NCBI RefSeq assembly: GCF_000407485.1
Contig: NZ_ASWD01000001.1
Span: 1,343,570-1,407,569, forward strand
Source of the DNA: Enterococcus pallens ATCC BAA-351
GTDB lineage: Bacteria > Bacillota > Bacilli > Lactobacillales > Enterococcaceae
Direction of reading: 5' to 3'
DNA: 64,000 bases
Positions within the stretch are counted from its first letter, which is position 1. Each line of letters opens with the position of its first letter. A program made the position numbers and the translations under genes. Below, piece by piece: positions 26,263 to 35,625 of this stretch. The notes under the pieces were generated by a model. It saw nothing but the letters and a program-made list of their open reading frames with translations. It made no database searches and was not told the DNA's origin.

Positions 26263-27182
26263 TGAATGTATTAGAAATTCAACAATTATCTAAAAGCTTT
26301 GGCAGCAAGCAGGTGTTAAATCAATTAAATCTCACGGTTCCTACTGGATCACTGTTCGGATTCGTAGGTGAAAATGGTGCTGGTAAAACGACTACCATGA
26401 AAATGATACTAGGCTTAGAGGAGGCCGATACTGGCACCATTCTAGTCAAAGGTGAAAAAGTCAGCTTTGGCAACACTCGTACCAATCGATATACGGGTTA
26501 TCTACCAGATGTACCAGCCTTTTATCCCTATATGACGGCGAGTGAATATTTAATCCTATGCGGTGAACTAACTGGAATGAAAAAATCTAGACTAAAGGAG
26601 AAAGTTTCCGAAACTTTACAATTGGTTGGTTTAGATACTCATAAAGGCCGTATCAAAGGTTTTTCTCGGGGGATGAAGCAGCGGCTGGGAATTGCCCAAG
26701 CCCTGTTAAACGATCCGGAGCTGCTGATTTGTGATGAACCGACCTCCGCCTTAGACCCAAGCGGGCGCAATGAATTTTTGAAGCTGCTAGTATCCTTGAA
26801 GGGAAGAGTAACGATTTTATTTTCCACGCATATTTTGAGTGATGTTGAACGAATTTGTGACTATGTTGGCATCTTAAATGAAGGAAAACTGAGCGTTTGT
26901 GCTACTTTACCTGAGCTAAAGGCCCGCTACACTCAAAATAAAATTGAACTCATTCTGTCCCATGAAGTAAAAGACAGCTTAATAGAGCAGCTTAATCAGC
27001 TGCCAACAATGCTTGCTGTAGAAAAAACAAATCAGCGGACAATTACTTTGACGTATACCGGTGATTACGACCAAACGCTTCAAGCACTTTTCCAACAATT
27101 GAGTCAGATGAGTATTTGGCCGATAGCATTAAAAAAAATCGAACCAACCTTGGAAGATATTTTTTTTGAGGTGGTAAAATGA
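26262..27182 (+). CDS. ABC exporter ATP-binding protein
   Basis: 306 residues. Walker A GENGAGKTT, signature GFSRGMKQR, Walker B LLICDEPTSALDP and switch His in STHIL. The C-terminal 80 residues are the extension found in BcrA-like exporters. It overlaps the permease by four bases (ATGA). Possible cargo: lipids, peptides or drugs; not resolvable. Confidence 0.87.
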   Translation: MNVLEIQQLSKSFGSKQVLNQLNLTVPTGSLFGFVGENGAGKTTTMKMILGLEEADTGTILVKGEKVSFGNTRTNRYTGYLPDVPAFYPYMTASEYLILCGELTGMKKSRLKEKVSETLQLVGLDTHKGRIKGFSRGMKQRLGIAQALLNDPELLICDEPTSALDPSGRNEFLKLLVSLKGRVTILFSTHILSDVERICDYVGILNEGKLSVCATLPELKARYTQNKIELILSHEVKDSLIEQLNQLPTMLAVEKTNQRTITLTYTGDYDQTLQALFQQLSQMSIWPIALKKIEPTLEDIFFEVVK

Positions 27183-27943
27183 AAGCACTCATTTATTTCA
27201 CAAAAAAAGAATGCTTAGAAAGCTGGCGAACCTCCAAGCTGTGGATTCTCGTGGTTATTTTCTTAATTTTTGGGATAATGAATCCCTTAATGGCTAAATT
27301 TTTACCAGAAATTATCAAGAGTACTATGGGACAAGCGATTGCGGCGACTTTGCCTGAACCAAGTTCACTGGATTCTTGGACGCAGTTTTACAAAAATATC
27401 ACTCAAATGGGCTTGATTGTAATTGTACTTTTGGCTAGCGGAACAATTAGTCAGGAAGTTAGCCGCGGAACCCTGGTGAATCTAGTAACAAAAGGTCTGA
27501 ATCGTACTTCGGTGGTTATCAGTAAAGCGATCGCACTAATTGTACAATGGACATTCTGCGTGAGTATAGCCTTTTTAGTAACCTGGGGGTATACACTGTA
27601 TTATTTTCCTGATGATAAAAGTCCCCATGTTGTTTTAGCGGTTATTCCATTATGGATTTTTGGTATTTTGTTAATCGGGATGATTCTAGCAGCTTCAGCC
27701 GCTGCCAGAAATAGTTACGAAGGATTGCTGTTGGTAGGGGGATTGGTTGTGTGTTTGTTTATCTTACAACTCTTTGAGAAAACCAAAGAATCTAATCCTC
27801 TCAGCCTGATTACGGAAAACCTGACTATTCTACAAAATGCTGACGAGTTGGGGACTTATTTTCCGGCAATGATTATTTCTGCTGGTCTATTTCTAATCTT
27901 TGTTGGCTGTGGCATCCAGATTTTAAATCGTAAGAAATTATAA
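27179..27943 (+). CDS. ABC-2 type exporter permease
   Basis: 254 residues with six predicted membrane helices and the N-terminal FTKKECLESWRTSKLW typical of ABC-2 permeases. The motif GTISQEVSRGTLVNLVTKGLNR corresponds to the cytoplasmic coupling region. Partner of the ATPase upstream. Last tightly coupled gene of the XRE-PLDc_N-ABC operon. Confidence 0.83.
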   Translation: MKALIYFTKKECLESWRTSKLWILVVIFLIFGIMNPLMAKFLPEIIKSTMGQAIAATLPEPSSLDSWTQFYKNITQMGLIVIVLLASGTISQEVSRGTLVNLVTKGLNRTSVVISKAIALIVQWTFCVSIAFLVTWGYTLYYFPDDKSPHVVLAVIPLWIFGILLIGMILAASAAARNSYEGLLLVGGLVVCLFILQLFEKTKESNPLSLITENLTILQNADELGTYFPAMIISAGLFLIFVGCGIQILNRKKL

Positions 27944-27977
27944 TATACTAAAAAAATGAAATTCGCAGGGAGAAAAA

Positions 27978-28811
27978 ATGAAAATACCAGGGAAGCTGGT
28001 TACCGTCAATCAGCAGAAGATGCATGTTTTTTATCAAGAAACGGACTGTTCTCAGCCGACGATTGTTTTATTAGCTGGTTCAGGTACGGCTTGTCCAACC
28101 TATGATTTTAAGCCGCTATGGCGATTATTAAGTAAGCACTATTCAGTTGCAGTTGTAGAACGACCTGGTTATGGTTGGAGTGAGACAACAGAACAGCCGC
28201 GGGATATCGATACGATGCTGGAAGAAACTCGTGAAGCCTTAAAACAAGCGAAGATTAAGGGGCCTTTTGTTCCCGCTGCGCACTCTATGTCAGGCCTAGA
28301 AGCAATTTATTGGGCACAAAAATATTCGGAAGAGGTGGCTGCGATTATTGGACTGGATATGGCCGTTCCGACTGCTTATGAACAATTGAAATTGCCGAAA
28401 ACTTTCGGACTGACAGTTAGCATTGCTCATTTACTACGACGCCCAGCCGCAAGTTTGATGGTGAAAAGCCATCCCGTTGTAAAAAATGGTTGGCTGACAA
28501 AAGAAGAGCAGACCGCCATGAAACAAATTACTGCCCAGCAGCTTCTGAGTAAAAACATGGTGGATGAAATCCACTATGTTCAATCAAACGCAGAAAAAAC
28601 TACTGCCGGCAAATGCCCCCAAATTCCGGTTTTGTGTATTCTGTCCAATGATAAAGGCAATCTAAAGACGGTTCCGAGGTGGGGAGCGGTCCATCGAGAA
28701 TACTTTGCTGGTAATCAGCAAACGGAATTTGTTGAGTTAGCTTGCGGACATTACGTGCATAGTGAACAACCAGAGCAGGTCGCCAAGGCAATTGAGGCGT
28801 TTATCCATTAG
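27978..28811 (+). CDS. Alpha/beta hydrolase
   Basis: 277 residues. Oxyanion region LLAGSGTACPTYDF, nucleophile elbow AAHSMSG (Ser in HSMSG), an acid residue in the region of CILSNDKGN, and His in ACGHYVHSE. No signal peptide, so cytoplasmic. The gene lies 34 bases behind the ABC permease with RBS GGGAGA and may share its transcript. A strong terminator follows. Substrate unknown. Confidence 0.8.
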   Translation: MKIPGKLVTVNQQKMHVFYQETDCSQPTIVLLAGSGTACPTYDFKPLWRLLSKHYSVAVVERPGYGWSETTEQPRDIDTMLEETREALKQAKIKGPFVPAAHSMSGLEAIYWAQKYSEEVAAIIGLDMAVPTAYEQLKLPKTFGLTVSIAHLLRRPAASLMVKSHPVVKNGWLTKEEQTAMKQITAQQLLSKNMVDEIHYVQSNAEKTTAGKCPQIPVLCILSNDKGNLKTVPRWGAVHREYFAGNQQTEFVELACGHYVHSEQPEQVAKAIEAFIH

Positions 28812-28812
28812 A

Positions 28813-28857
28813 AAGCTGACTAAATGGAGTGAAATAGCCATTTAGTCAGCTTTTTTG
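28813..28857 (+). terminator. Rho-independent terminator
   Basis: A 16-bp perfect stem, AAAGCTGACTAAATGG with its complement ending at 28854, followed by T run. Confidence 0.95.
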
Positions 28858-28949
28858 TGATTGTAAGATTTGTTTGTTTATCCGACATACAGCTTATTGA
28901 GTGTTTCATGAAGGAGTTTCTATTCAACAGTTCAATAATAGTGTCTGCT

Positions 28950-29747
28950 CTAATTTTCCAATCGCCGCTCCATCCAATCCACACAGAGTTCTAGCCATTG
29001 TGCCACTGGAGGATTCACATGACCCGCTTTTTTTGATTCGGCCGAAGCGCGTGTTGCCAAAGATAGACCATGGCGGCCGCTTTCAAATAAATGACTCTCA
29101 AATGGAATCTGATAGTTTGCCAGCCCCTCGCAATATTTCAGGGTGTTCAACACCGGAACAGAACCGTCATTAGCCGTGTGCCAAATAAAAGTGTCTGGCG
29201 TTTCCTCATTAATCAGAGCAGCAGTATCATAATCCTTCAGCGTCTGATAATCCAACGCATCAGTATCTGGCCAACCGTAATCAAAGCCAATTACTGGGTA
29301 GCAAAGTAAACTTCCCAATGGCTTCGAGTGACTTAGATGTTGGGTTTTCGCCACCTTGTGCCAGTGCCCTGCATACAGCGAAGCCATATGACCGCCAGCT
29401 GAACATCCTAAAAGAAAGACGGCTGCTGGATCAATCTTCCAGTCATTCTGCTTGTCCTCGATCTGCTTGAAGATTTCTGCCAATAGGCGAGTGTTTTTAT
29501 CCAAATAATCCGGTGAAATTTTTGAGCTATCGGTCAACACCGGATAATTCACCACTATAGCATGATAACCATGAGCCATAAATGCTAAGGCAATTGGCTC
29601 TGATTCTCGATCGGCCACCATCCGATATCCACCACCTGGACAAATTACTACTGCCGGCAGCAGATCCCGTTCACCAGAAACATTATTCCGCAGATAAAGC
29701 TCAATATTTGCCCCAAAATCAGGCAGATCAATGGTTTGTAGCAGCAT
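28950..29747 (-). CDS. Alpha/beta hydrolase, esterase of the acetyl-xylan-esterase-like type
   Basis: 265 residues. CPGGGYRMVADRESEPIALAF is the oxyanion region typical of BD-FAE/acetylesterase-like enzymes, GCSAGGH holds the nucleophile Ser, TANDGSVPV the Asp and SGRHGLSLA the His. It likely removes acyl groups from sugars or glycosides in the cytoplasm (no signal peptide). Start ATG at 29747 behind AAAGGAGAGA; the GTG just before it is too close to this site. Single gene. Confidence 0.82.
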   Translation of the reverse strand: MLLQTIDLPDFGANIELYLRNNVSGERDLLPAVVICPGGGYRMVADRESEPIALAFMAHGYHAIVVNYPVLTDSSKISPDYLDKNTRLLAEIFKQIEDKQNDWKIDPAAVFLLGCSAGGHMASLYAGHWHKVAKTQHLSHSKPLGSLLCYPVIGFDYGWPDTDALDYQTLKDYDTAALINEETPDTFIWHTANDGSVPVLNTLKYCEGLANYQIPFESHLFESGRHGLSLATRASAESKKAGHVNPPVAQWLELCVDWMERRLEN

Positions 29748-29779
29748 CACATTCTCTCCTTTGCTAGTTCATAATTTTA

Positions 29780-30130
29780 TCAGTTTTTCAGTTCATCCTT
29801 TAAAGAAAAGTGTAAATGATCGCCGTTATCAAAGCAACCAGCAAACGCAAGTTTATTACTATTTAGATGATAAGTAATTGTCAGTGCAGAGATAGGAAAG
29901 AAAAAGATCGTTGCTTTCGTAAAATCGTGATTCCTACAAACTCCTAATCTTAAGTGTGTTTCTCTCTGGACCAGCAACATAAAAATTGCAAATGCTAAAA
30001 TAATAGGTGATGTGGCGTGCCCAATATAAATTGCAAATACAACTTCAATCGCCGTTCATATCCCGCATCCACTTTCACAAAGTTGAGCAGCCAAAAAACA
30101 AGTACGGAGGTCTGATCAATTATTTTAGGC
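29780..30130 (-). pseudogene. Decayed small membrane protein gene, unassigned
   Basis: Two adjoining minus frames give protein-like sequence (SVLVFWLLNFVKVDAGYERR, then AFAIFMLLVQRETHLRLG and a tail ending GDHLHFSLKDELKN) that would join by a frameshift near 30000. No start with RBS is present. I do not recognise a family. Confidence 0.3.
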
Positions 30131-30145
30131 GGAATGTAACGCTTA

Positions 30146-30345
30146 TCAATAAGCTCCTTGCGTTAGTTTGGAATTCTTTGCATGGATTGCTTCATCATAT
30201 TTGTACCAATAACCTCCAGCATGAACAGTTCCCACTTGAACTATTCCCGGATTTAAAGCAGTTCGTACAATATTAGTAAGAGAGAAGCTCGGCGACTTTT
30301 GAAATACTGTTGACCAGGGTTATGTCCATGTTCCATTATAATTAG
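30146..30345 (-). pseudogene. Remnant of an SDR gene
   Basis: The minus strand reads SLTNIVRTALNPGIVQVGTV then HAGGY. This parallels SLTNNLRAALNPKGVQVVAV and HAGFI of the intact SDR at 35626-36330. The nucleotide match is easy to follow around 30266-30345 versus 35850-35930. Upstream and downstream parts are gone or out of frame. Confidence 0.65.
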
Positions 30346-30374
30346 TGAAAAACAACGAGTCTGTCAAGAGAAAG

Positions 30375-30405
30375 AAACCTCAAGAGCAGATTACTCCTGA
30401 GGTTG
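30375..30405 (-). terminator. Terminator of the OYE-SDR operon
   Basis: AACCTCA and TGAGGTT pair, with inner GAG/CTC; read on the minus strand a T-rich stretch follows. Confidence 0.55.
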
Positions 30406-30423
30406 TCTTATACGAATTTTCTA

Positions 30424-31281
30424 TTACATATACCTTGTAAGGTCAGGATTTTTACCAGAAAGCATATCTTGGATTCGTCCACCAGCAAGTGCATTGTAGA
30501 TTGGATGAGTTAAGATATAAAACTGTTCCTCTTCAATCGCTTGGAAAATCAGCATACCGACTGAATCAATCGGTGAGCCGGTCTCAATACATTCGTTGAC
30601 AATTTCAAGAGAAGTCTTATAGGTTTCACTTTTGTAATAAGGATGGTCATTAATCTTGTAGCGAGCAGGCCGGCGTTCATCGTTGTGTGAATGATGCAAG
30701 GTGGTCTGAACGAAACCAGGACAATAAACGGAAATACCTATATCTGCACCAACTGCTTTCAGATCAATATAAGCAGTTTCGCTGGCTAGTACGGAAGCAT
30801 GTTTACTAGCGTTGTAAGGGCCGGTCGTCGGATAAGCGATTGTTCCGGCTACAGAAGCTACATTGACAATATGGCAGGGTGTTTTCTGCTCTAGCATGAT
30901 TGGAATAACCTCATGCATTGCATAGACTTGAGACATCAGATTAATGTCAATGGTCCATTCCCATTCACGAGGGGGCAGCTCCCAGATTCGACCACTCATA
31001 CTGATTCCTGCATTGTTAATTAACAGATCAATTGTTCCGTAATTATCCATAGCAGCTTTTACCATCTTTTGAACATTTTCTTGTAGCGACACATCAATTT
31101 CTAATGCAATTCCTTCAGCACCTAGTTGTTTACACTCCTTCAAAGTACGTTCAGCCGAACCAGGTTCAATATCAGCCAAGACTAATTTCATACCTCTTTT
31201 AGCTGCTTCTTTAGAAAATTCAGCACCAAAGCCGTTGCCCGCACCGGTTATAACAGCAGTTTTTCCTTTAAATTCTTTCAT
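30424..31281 (-). CDS. SDR-family oxidoreductase in a reductive operon
   Basis: 285 residues. TGAGNGFG is the cofactor motif, NNAG follows, and catalytic residues lie in NVASVAG and YNASKHA. The C-terminal part (HPYYKSETYKTS, YILTHP) is longer than in FabG-type members. The gene is downstream of the OYE flavoprotein on the same strand, so both probably act on one substrate: one reducing a double bond, one a carbonyl or alcohol. The ATG at 31281 starts the conserved MKEFKGKTAVITG; earlier GTG and ATG codons overlap the AAAGGA site. Confidence 0.85.
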   Translation of the reverse strand: MKEFKGKTAVITGAGNGFGAEFSKEAAKRGMKLVLADIEPGSAERTLKECKQLGAEGIALEIDVSLQENVQKMVKAAMDNYGTIDLLINNAGISMSGRIWELPPREWEWTIDINLMSQVYAMHEVIPIMLEQKTPCHIVNVASVAGTIAYPTTGPYNASKHASVLASETAYIDLKAVGADIGISVYCPGFVQTTLHHSHNDERRPARYKINDHPYYKSETYKTSLEIVNECIETGSPIDSVGMLIFQAIEEEQFYILTHPIYNALAGGRIQDMLSGKNPDLTRYM

Positions 31282-31399
31282 AATCTTAATCATTCCTTTC
31301 ACTCGTGGTCAGGCTGCTTCTGAAAAGAGGCTAGCCTGCACGTATTTGTCTTAACAAAGAAACTTTTAATGACAAAAATTTACTTATCCCTTACACAAG

Positions 31400-33334
31400 T
31401 TAAAAGACGAATGCCTTGTTGAAGCCATCATGTATTGCGTCAGCAATTCGACCAGATCTATTATTGTCCCCTATAGTGATTACACGATCACTTAACTCTT
31501 TAAATTCATCAGTCAAATGATTATTCGGTGTTACTCCGATAGCCAAGATAACATTGTCGCTTTCTACCATAGCTGTTTTGGAAGCTAAAGTGTTAAATAG
31601 GAGCGCTGCTTTATCATCTACAGCAATAAGCTTGTGAGCAGGGAGCATCGTTACGTTATTCTTAGATAACCTTTCAATCATACCCTCCAGTACCATATAA
31701 TGAATGCTTGTTCCAATGGTCGGCTGCATTTCAACGACAGTTACTTCATGCCCTTTTTCGGCCAATACTTCTGCAGTTTCCATACCTGTCATACCTGAAC
31801 CAACAACCGTGACTTTTTTGCCTAAAGCAACAGGTTCAGATAAATAGCTTTCTGCTGTCAATACATGATTGCTGTCAATACCCGGGATAGCAGGAATAAT
31901 TGGCTTCGCACCTCCAGCAACGAAGATACCCACCGGAGACAATTCCTTGATCATTTCCGCCGTTGCCTTCGTGTTCAAACGTACATCAACAGCCAATCGT
32001 TTCATTTCTTCGGTCATAGTGTCAATCAGCCAGGTCAGATTTTCCTTAAATGGCGGTTTATTGGCTACATTCAAGGTTCCCCCAAGAGTAGCCCCTTGTT
32101 CGAACAAGGTTACTTTAAAGTCTCTTTTAGCTAATGTAATTGCTGCTTGCATACCCGCTGGACCACCACCAATGACCACAACAGGCTGATTATTGCCATC
32201 CTTTTGATAATTGGCAAAAACTTTCTCTTGCCCAGTACGCGGATTGATGGCACATTTAGTTTTTCGACCAGTTTCAAGCTCTTCAAAGCAGTAGAGACAG
32301 CTAATGCATTTCCTGATAAAAAGGTCATCGCCTTCTTTGGCCTTTTTAGCCCAAGCAGAGTCTGCCAGTTGTGCTCTTCCTAAAGCAACAAAATCACATA
32401 CTTCTTCTTCCATCAGGGCTTCTGCTACAGAAGGTTCTTTGATATTGTTAACCGCAATCACTGGGATATGCACATGTTTGCGAATTTCTTTCGCTAAATG
32501 CTTTTTCCAGCCTTGTGGATAGGAGTTTGGTTCGATGATGGTTGGGCTAGATTCATAGGTACCACTGCTGACATTAATCGCATCCGCACCAAAGCTTTCA
32601 ATCATTAAAGCAATTTTTACTGTATCCTCAAGTCTGTTTCCGCCTTCAACATAATCATCTCCACTAATTCGTACACTGACAGGAAAATCTGCTCCGCACA
32701 TAAACTTGATGTAAGTAATAATGTCACCCAGTATACGGACACGATTGTGGAAAGTTCCACCATATTTATCGGTTCGCTTGTTGGTATGAGGACTTAAGAA
32801 ACCATTCAGTAAATAGCCGTGAGCAGCATGCAGTTCGACTCCATCAATCCCAGCTGTCTTCGCTAAAACAGCTCCCGTCACAAAAGCAGTGACTAGATCA
32901 TCGCATTCTTGTGTAGTCAGTTCACGCGGCATTTCTTTAGTTTTCTTACAAGGAATGGCGCTTGGTGCTACTGGTTGAGTTCCTCCTTGAAGCATGGCAG
33001 TTGTCTCTCTTCCAGGATGGTGCAATTGAACAAAGATTTTTGAATCATGTCTGTGAACAGCAGCAGCTAATCGTTCCAATTGTGGGATACATTGTGCATC
33101 GATAACAGACAATTGATTGAATAAACCGCGTCCATTTACACTATTGACCCGAGTAATCTCAGTGATAATCAGCCCACAGTCGTTTTTCGCTCTTTCCTCG
33201 TAGTAGGCGATCATATTATCCGAGGCTTCTCCGCTTGCTGTAGCATACGCTGTTCCCATTGCTGGCATGACAATTCGATTTTTTAATCGAAGCTTCCCAA
33301 TACTTCCTGGTTCAAACATTTTAGGATATTTCAT
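31400..33334 (-). CDS. Old yellow enzyme family NADH:flavin oxidoreductase with Fe-S cluster
   Basis: 644 residues, the two-part architecture of 2,4-dienoyl-CoA reductase and of BaiCD/BaiH-type enzymes. An N-terminal FMN barrel holds HAAHGYLLNGFLSP and RISGDDYVEGG. Then come four cysteines for a 4Fe-4S cluster (KCISCLYC and KCAINP), and an FAD/NAD(P)H domain with VVIGGGPAGMQAA and VTVVGSGMTGMETAE. It passes hydride from NAD(P)H through FAD and Fe-S to FMN to reduce an activated C=C bond. RBS AAGGAGG. First gene of a minus-strand operon, divergent from a PucR-type regulator. Confidence 0.9.
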   Translation of the reverse strand: MKYPKMFEPGSIGKLRLKNRIVMPAMGTAYATASGEASDNMIAYYEERAKNDCGLIITEITRVNSVNGRGLFNQLSVIDAQCIPQLERLAAAVHRHDSKIFVQLHHPGRETTAMLQGGTQPVAPSAIPCKKTKEMPRELTTQECDDLVTAFVTGAVLAKTAGIDGVELHAAHGYLLNGFLSPHTNKRTDKYGGTFHNRVRILGDIITYIKFMCGADFPVSVRISGDDYVEGGNRLEDTVKIALMIESFGADAINVSSGTYESSPTIIEPNSYPQGWKKHLAKEIRKHVHIPVIAVNNIKEPSVAEALMEEEVCDFVALGRAQLADSAWAKKAKEGDDLFIRKCISCLYCFEELETGRKTKCAINPRTGQEKVFANYQKDGNNQPVVVIGGGPAGMQAAITLAKRDFKVTLFEQGATLGGTLNVANKPPFKENLTWLIDTMTEEMKRLAVDVRLNTKATAEMIKELSPVGIFVAGGAKPIIPAIPGIDSNHVLTAESYLSEPVALGKKVTVVGSGMTGMETAEVLAEKGHEVTVVEMQPTIGTSIHYMVLEGMIERLSKNNVTMLPAHKLIAVDDKAALLFNTLASKTAMVESDNVILAIGVTPNNHLTDEFKELSDRVITIGDNNRSGRIADAIHDGFNKAFVF

Positions 33335-33411
33335 CTCAATAACCTCCTTATTTTAGTTCATTCTACTATTTAAAAGGTATTGACATACAGAGACAAAAAG
33401 CCAGAAAATGA

Positions 33412-33441
33412 TTGACACTCTTGTGCAAAAAGTACTAAACT
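33412..33441 (+). promoter_or_regulatory. Promoter of the PucR-type regulator
   Basis: TTGACA at 33412-33417, 18 bases and TAAACT at 33436-33441. It lies in the 125-base space between the divergent genes, which probably also holds operators. Confidence 0.6.
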
Positions 33442-33459
33442 GTTTTTGAGGTGTTATAT

Positions 33460-35043
33460 ATGATATTTAATGAATTAATCGGTGTCCTACAACAATTTGG
33501 AAGCGTTCGCAAAATAAGAGGAGAGAGCGTTAACCAGATAAGATCCGTTGATTTTGTGAAGAATCAAACAAAATTTGATGACGAGGTACTTTATTTTTCT
33601 TCTCATCAGCTGCTGGACTGCCAAAAGAATTATCCTTCTTTATGTATTATTGGAGCAGAAAATGTGTACCAACATTTTGACTCGCTTCCAAGTGAAAATT
33701 TGGCTATTGTTGAAGCTAGACATCTACAAAATATGTACAATCATGCTCGACGTATTCTTCAACTGGATTCTGGAAGGCCAGTGAAGCATGAGGAATGGTT
33801 ACCGATCATTAATGAAATGACCAATTTGTACGATATGTCCAATACACTGGCGACCATTTTTGAGAATTCAATCGTGATTATGGATATTAATCATCGTGTG
33901 CTGGCTTATTCAAATGTATATCCTATTAATGATCCTGTATGGTCTGAAATTATAGAGAAGGGCCACCTGCTTTACGAGCATATTACAGACGCTGAAAAAA
34001 CCGATTTCTCCTTAGCCCCAAATACCGGAGAAGCGGTAACGTTAACCTGTTGGGCTTCGCCGCTGCGTAAGCTTTGCAGTAAAATTGCTCTTGAAGGCGA
34101 TGAAGATTGGATAGGCTATATTGTCATGCTGGAAAGCGAGAGCTCTATCTCCGCTTTTCATCTGGAATGGATGCCTATGGTTAGCCGGATTATCAGCAAA
34201 ATACTAGCGCAGGATCCTTATATTACGTCCATGAAAAACTCGTTATATAAAAAGACACTCTACGAAATGATTATTGGTGCAACACCTGCCAATGTTTCCA
34301 CAAACTTGCAATATTTAGGATTGCACTTACTTAAACCGCGTTTTGTTCTTGTAATAGAACATTTAAACACAATAAGTGATGAACAGTTTCTTATTCACAT
34401 TCCCCAAAGATTAAAGCAACAATTTCCTGACTCCCATGCCACTTTCTATAATGATCAGATTGTTTTACTTCTTCTTCAACAAGAAGAAACTGAAGTTTTG
34501 ACACTATCTCAGAAAAAGTTTTTAGTCACGATTGCATCCAAGGAAGGCTTGCGAATTGGAATAAGCAATACTTTCGAAAGTATTGCTGAATTTAAAGAGC
34601 ATTATGAACAAGCCAAGAAGGTCTTAACTATTACGAAACAAATAAATGAACGTGTTCCTGTTTGCTATTATAAAGACTATCTTTTTTCCGATCTGTTAAG
34701 TTCGTTGGAAAAGACAACAACCGTAAACAACTTCTGTCATCCAGCCCTGAAGCAGCTTAAGCATTATGACGAGATACACGATACGGATCTTTTTCAGACC
34801 TTGTTCTCTTATCTAAATCATTCTTGTAGTTTAAAAGCGACTGCTGATGCTTTATTTATTCATCGAAATTCATTAATTTATCGGATGGAACGAATTAAAA
34901 AAGTGACAGACATCGATTTAACAGATAGCAACGTACGATTTCAATTACAGGTTTCGTTTCAAATTGCTAGATACTTGAGTAAAAAAGCTCAAGCAGGGGA
35001 AAGTGATATCACAATAGAATCAAATCTAGAAATGAAACAATAA
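33460..35043 (+). CDS. PucR-family transcriptional regulator
   Basis: 527 residues. The C-terminus LKATADALFIHRNSLIYRMERIKKVTDIDLTDSNVRFQLQ is the PucR helix-turn-helix (HRNTLxYRLxRI pattern). The middle holds a sugar-diacid/GGDEF-like region seen in CdaR/PucR proteins. Such regulators activate neighbouring catabolic or reductive genes in response to a substrate, here most likely the divergent OYE-SDR operon. The ATG at 33460 follows GAGGTG; the GTG at 33451 lies inside that site. Confidence 0.83.
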   Translation: MIFNELIGVLQQFGSVRKIRGESVNQIRSVDFVKNQTKFDDEVLYFSSHQLLDCQKNYPSLCIIGAENVYQHFDSLPSENLAIVEARHLQNMYNHARRILQLDSGRPVKHEEWLPIINEMTNLYDMSNTLATIFENSIVIMDINHRVLAYSNVYPINDPVWSEIIEKGHLLYEHITDAEKTDFSLAPNTGEAVTLTCWASPLRKLCSKIALEGDEDWIGYIVMLESESSISAFHLEWMPMVSRIISKILAQDPYITSMKNSLYKKTLYEMIIGATPANVSTNLQYLGLHLLKPRFVLVIEHLNTISDEQFLIHIPQRLKQQFPDSHATFYNDQIVLLLLQQEETEVLTLSQKKFLVTIASKEGLRIGISNTFESIAEFKEHYEQAKKVLTITKQINERVPVCYYKDYLFSDLLSSLEKTTTVNNFCHPALKQLKHYDEIHDTDLFQTLFSYLNHSCSLKATADALFIHRNSLIYRMERIKKVTDIDLTDSNVRFQLQVSFQIARYLSKKAQAGESDITIESNLEMKQ

Positions 35044-35561
35044 ACAAGTAAAGGAGAATTTAGCAGGAGAATTGGTTCTTTCTATAAAATTGTCAAATGA
35101 AGGCTTTAAAAAGAATTAACTCAAGTATTTTTGCGTAAATTTTTTTAAGCGAAATAGAATAAGGGGCTGTTTTATTTGAATTAGCTGCTTTTATCAACGC
35201 AAGATTTCTGTTTGGCCTACTCGGAAGAACATTGACAAAATGGAAGCAAGTAAAATTCGTAGGATTGAGTATTGCCGGATATTTAACTTGAGGAGTGCTG
35301 AATTTACGCAAAGTTCTATCACAGATTTTGGTCTTTGACGAAAAATAAAGACCCCATTGGTAAAAAAAATTATGGAATTTGTAATAATAGGGTAACTTGA
35401 AAATGTTTATTCTTTGTGGTGGAACTGTTGAGCGATCGAATAAACAAAAAGCTCTCACTAAGGACTGAGAATAATTAGTAGGAAATTGAGTTAAAAAATT
35501 TCTCCTCTTTATTCAAATAAGGGGGAAGGCTTTCTTACATTTTTTACATCGTTAATTTCAT
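35044..35561. other. Gene-free stretch with a possible membrane protein relic
   Basis: Around 35160-35292 the plus strand reads GAVLFELAAFINARFLFGLL and then TLTKWKQVKFVGLSIAGYL before stops, which looks like a fragment of a multi-helix transporter. No start or RBS. The long minus-strand frame here has no protein character. Confidence 0.35.
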
Positions 35562-35600
35562 TAAAAAGAGTCTAAAGGCAAAATCGTTGTGCCTTTGGAC
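35562..35600 (-). terminator. Terminator of the minus-strand SDR gene
   Basis: TCTAAAGGCA at 35571-35580 pairs with TGCCTTTGGA at 35590-35599; the A run at 35563-35569 is a T run on the minus strand. Confidence 0.8.
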
Positions 35601-35625
35601 CTCTAAAATATTTACCTGTGAATCA

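Noticed and set aside
35093..35458. A 121-codon minus-strand frame in the gap after the PucR-type gene.
   Set aside because: Composition is not protein-like, there is no RBS, and plus-strand sequence in the same place looks more like a transporter relic.
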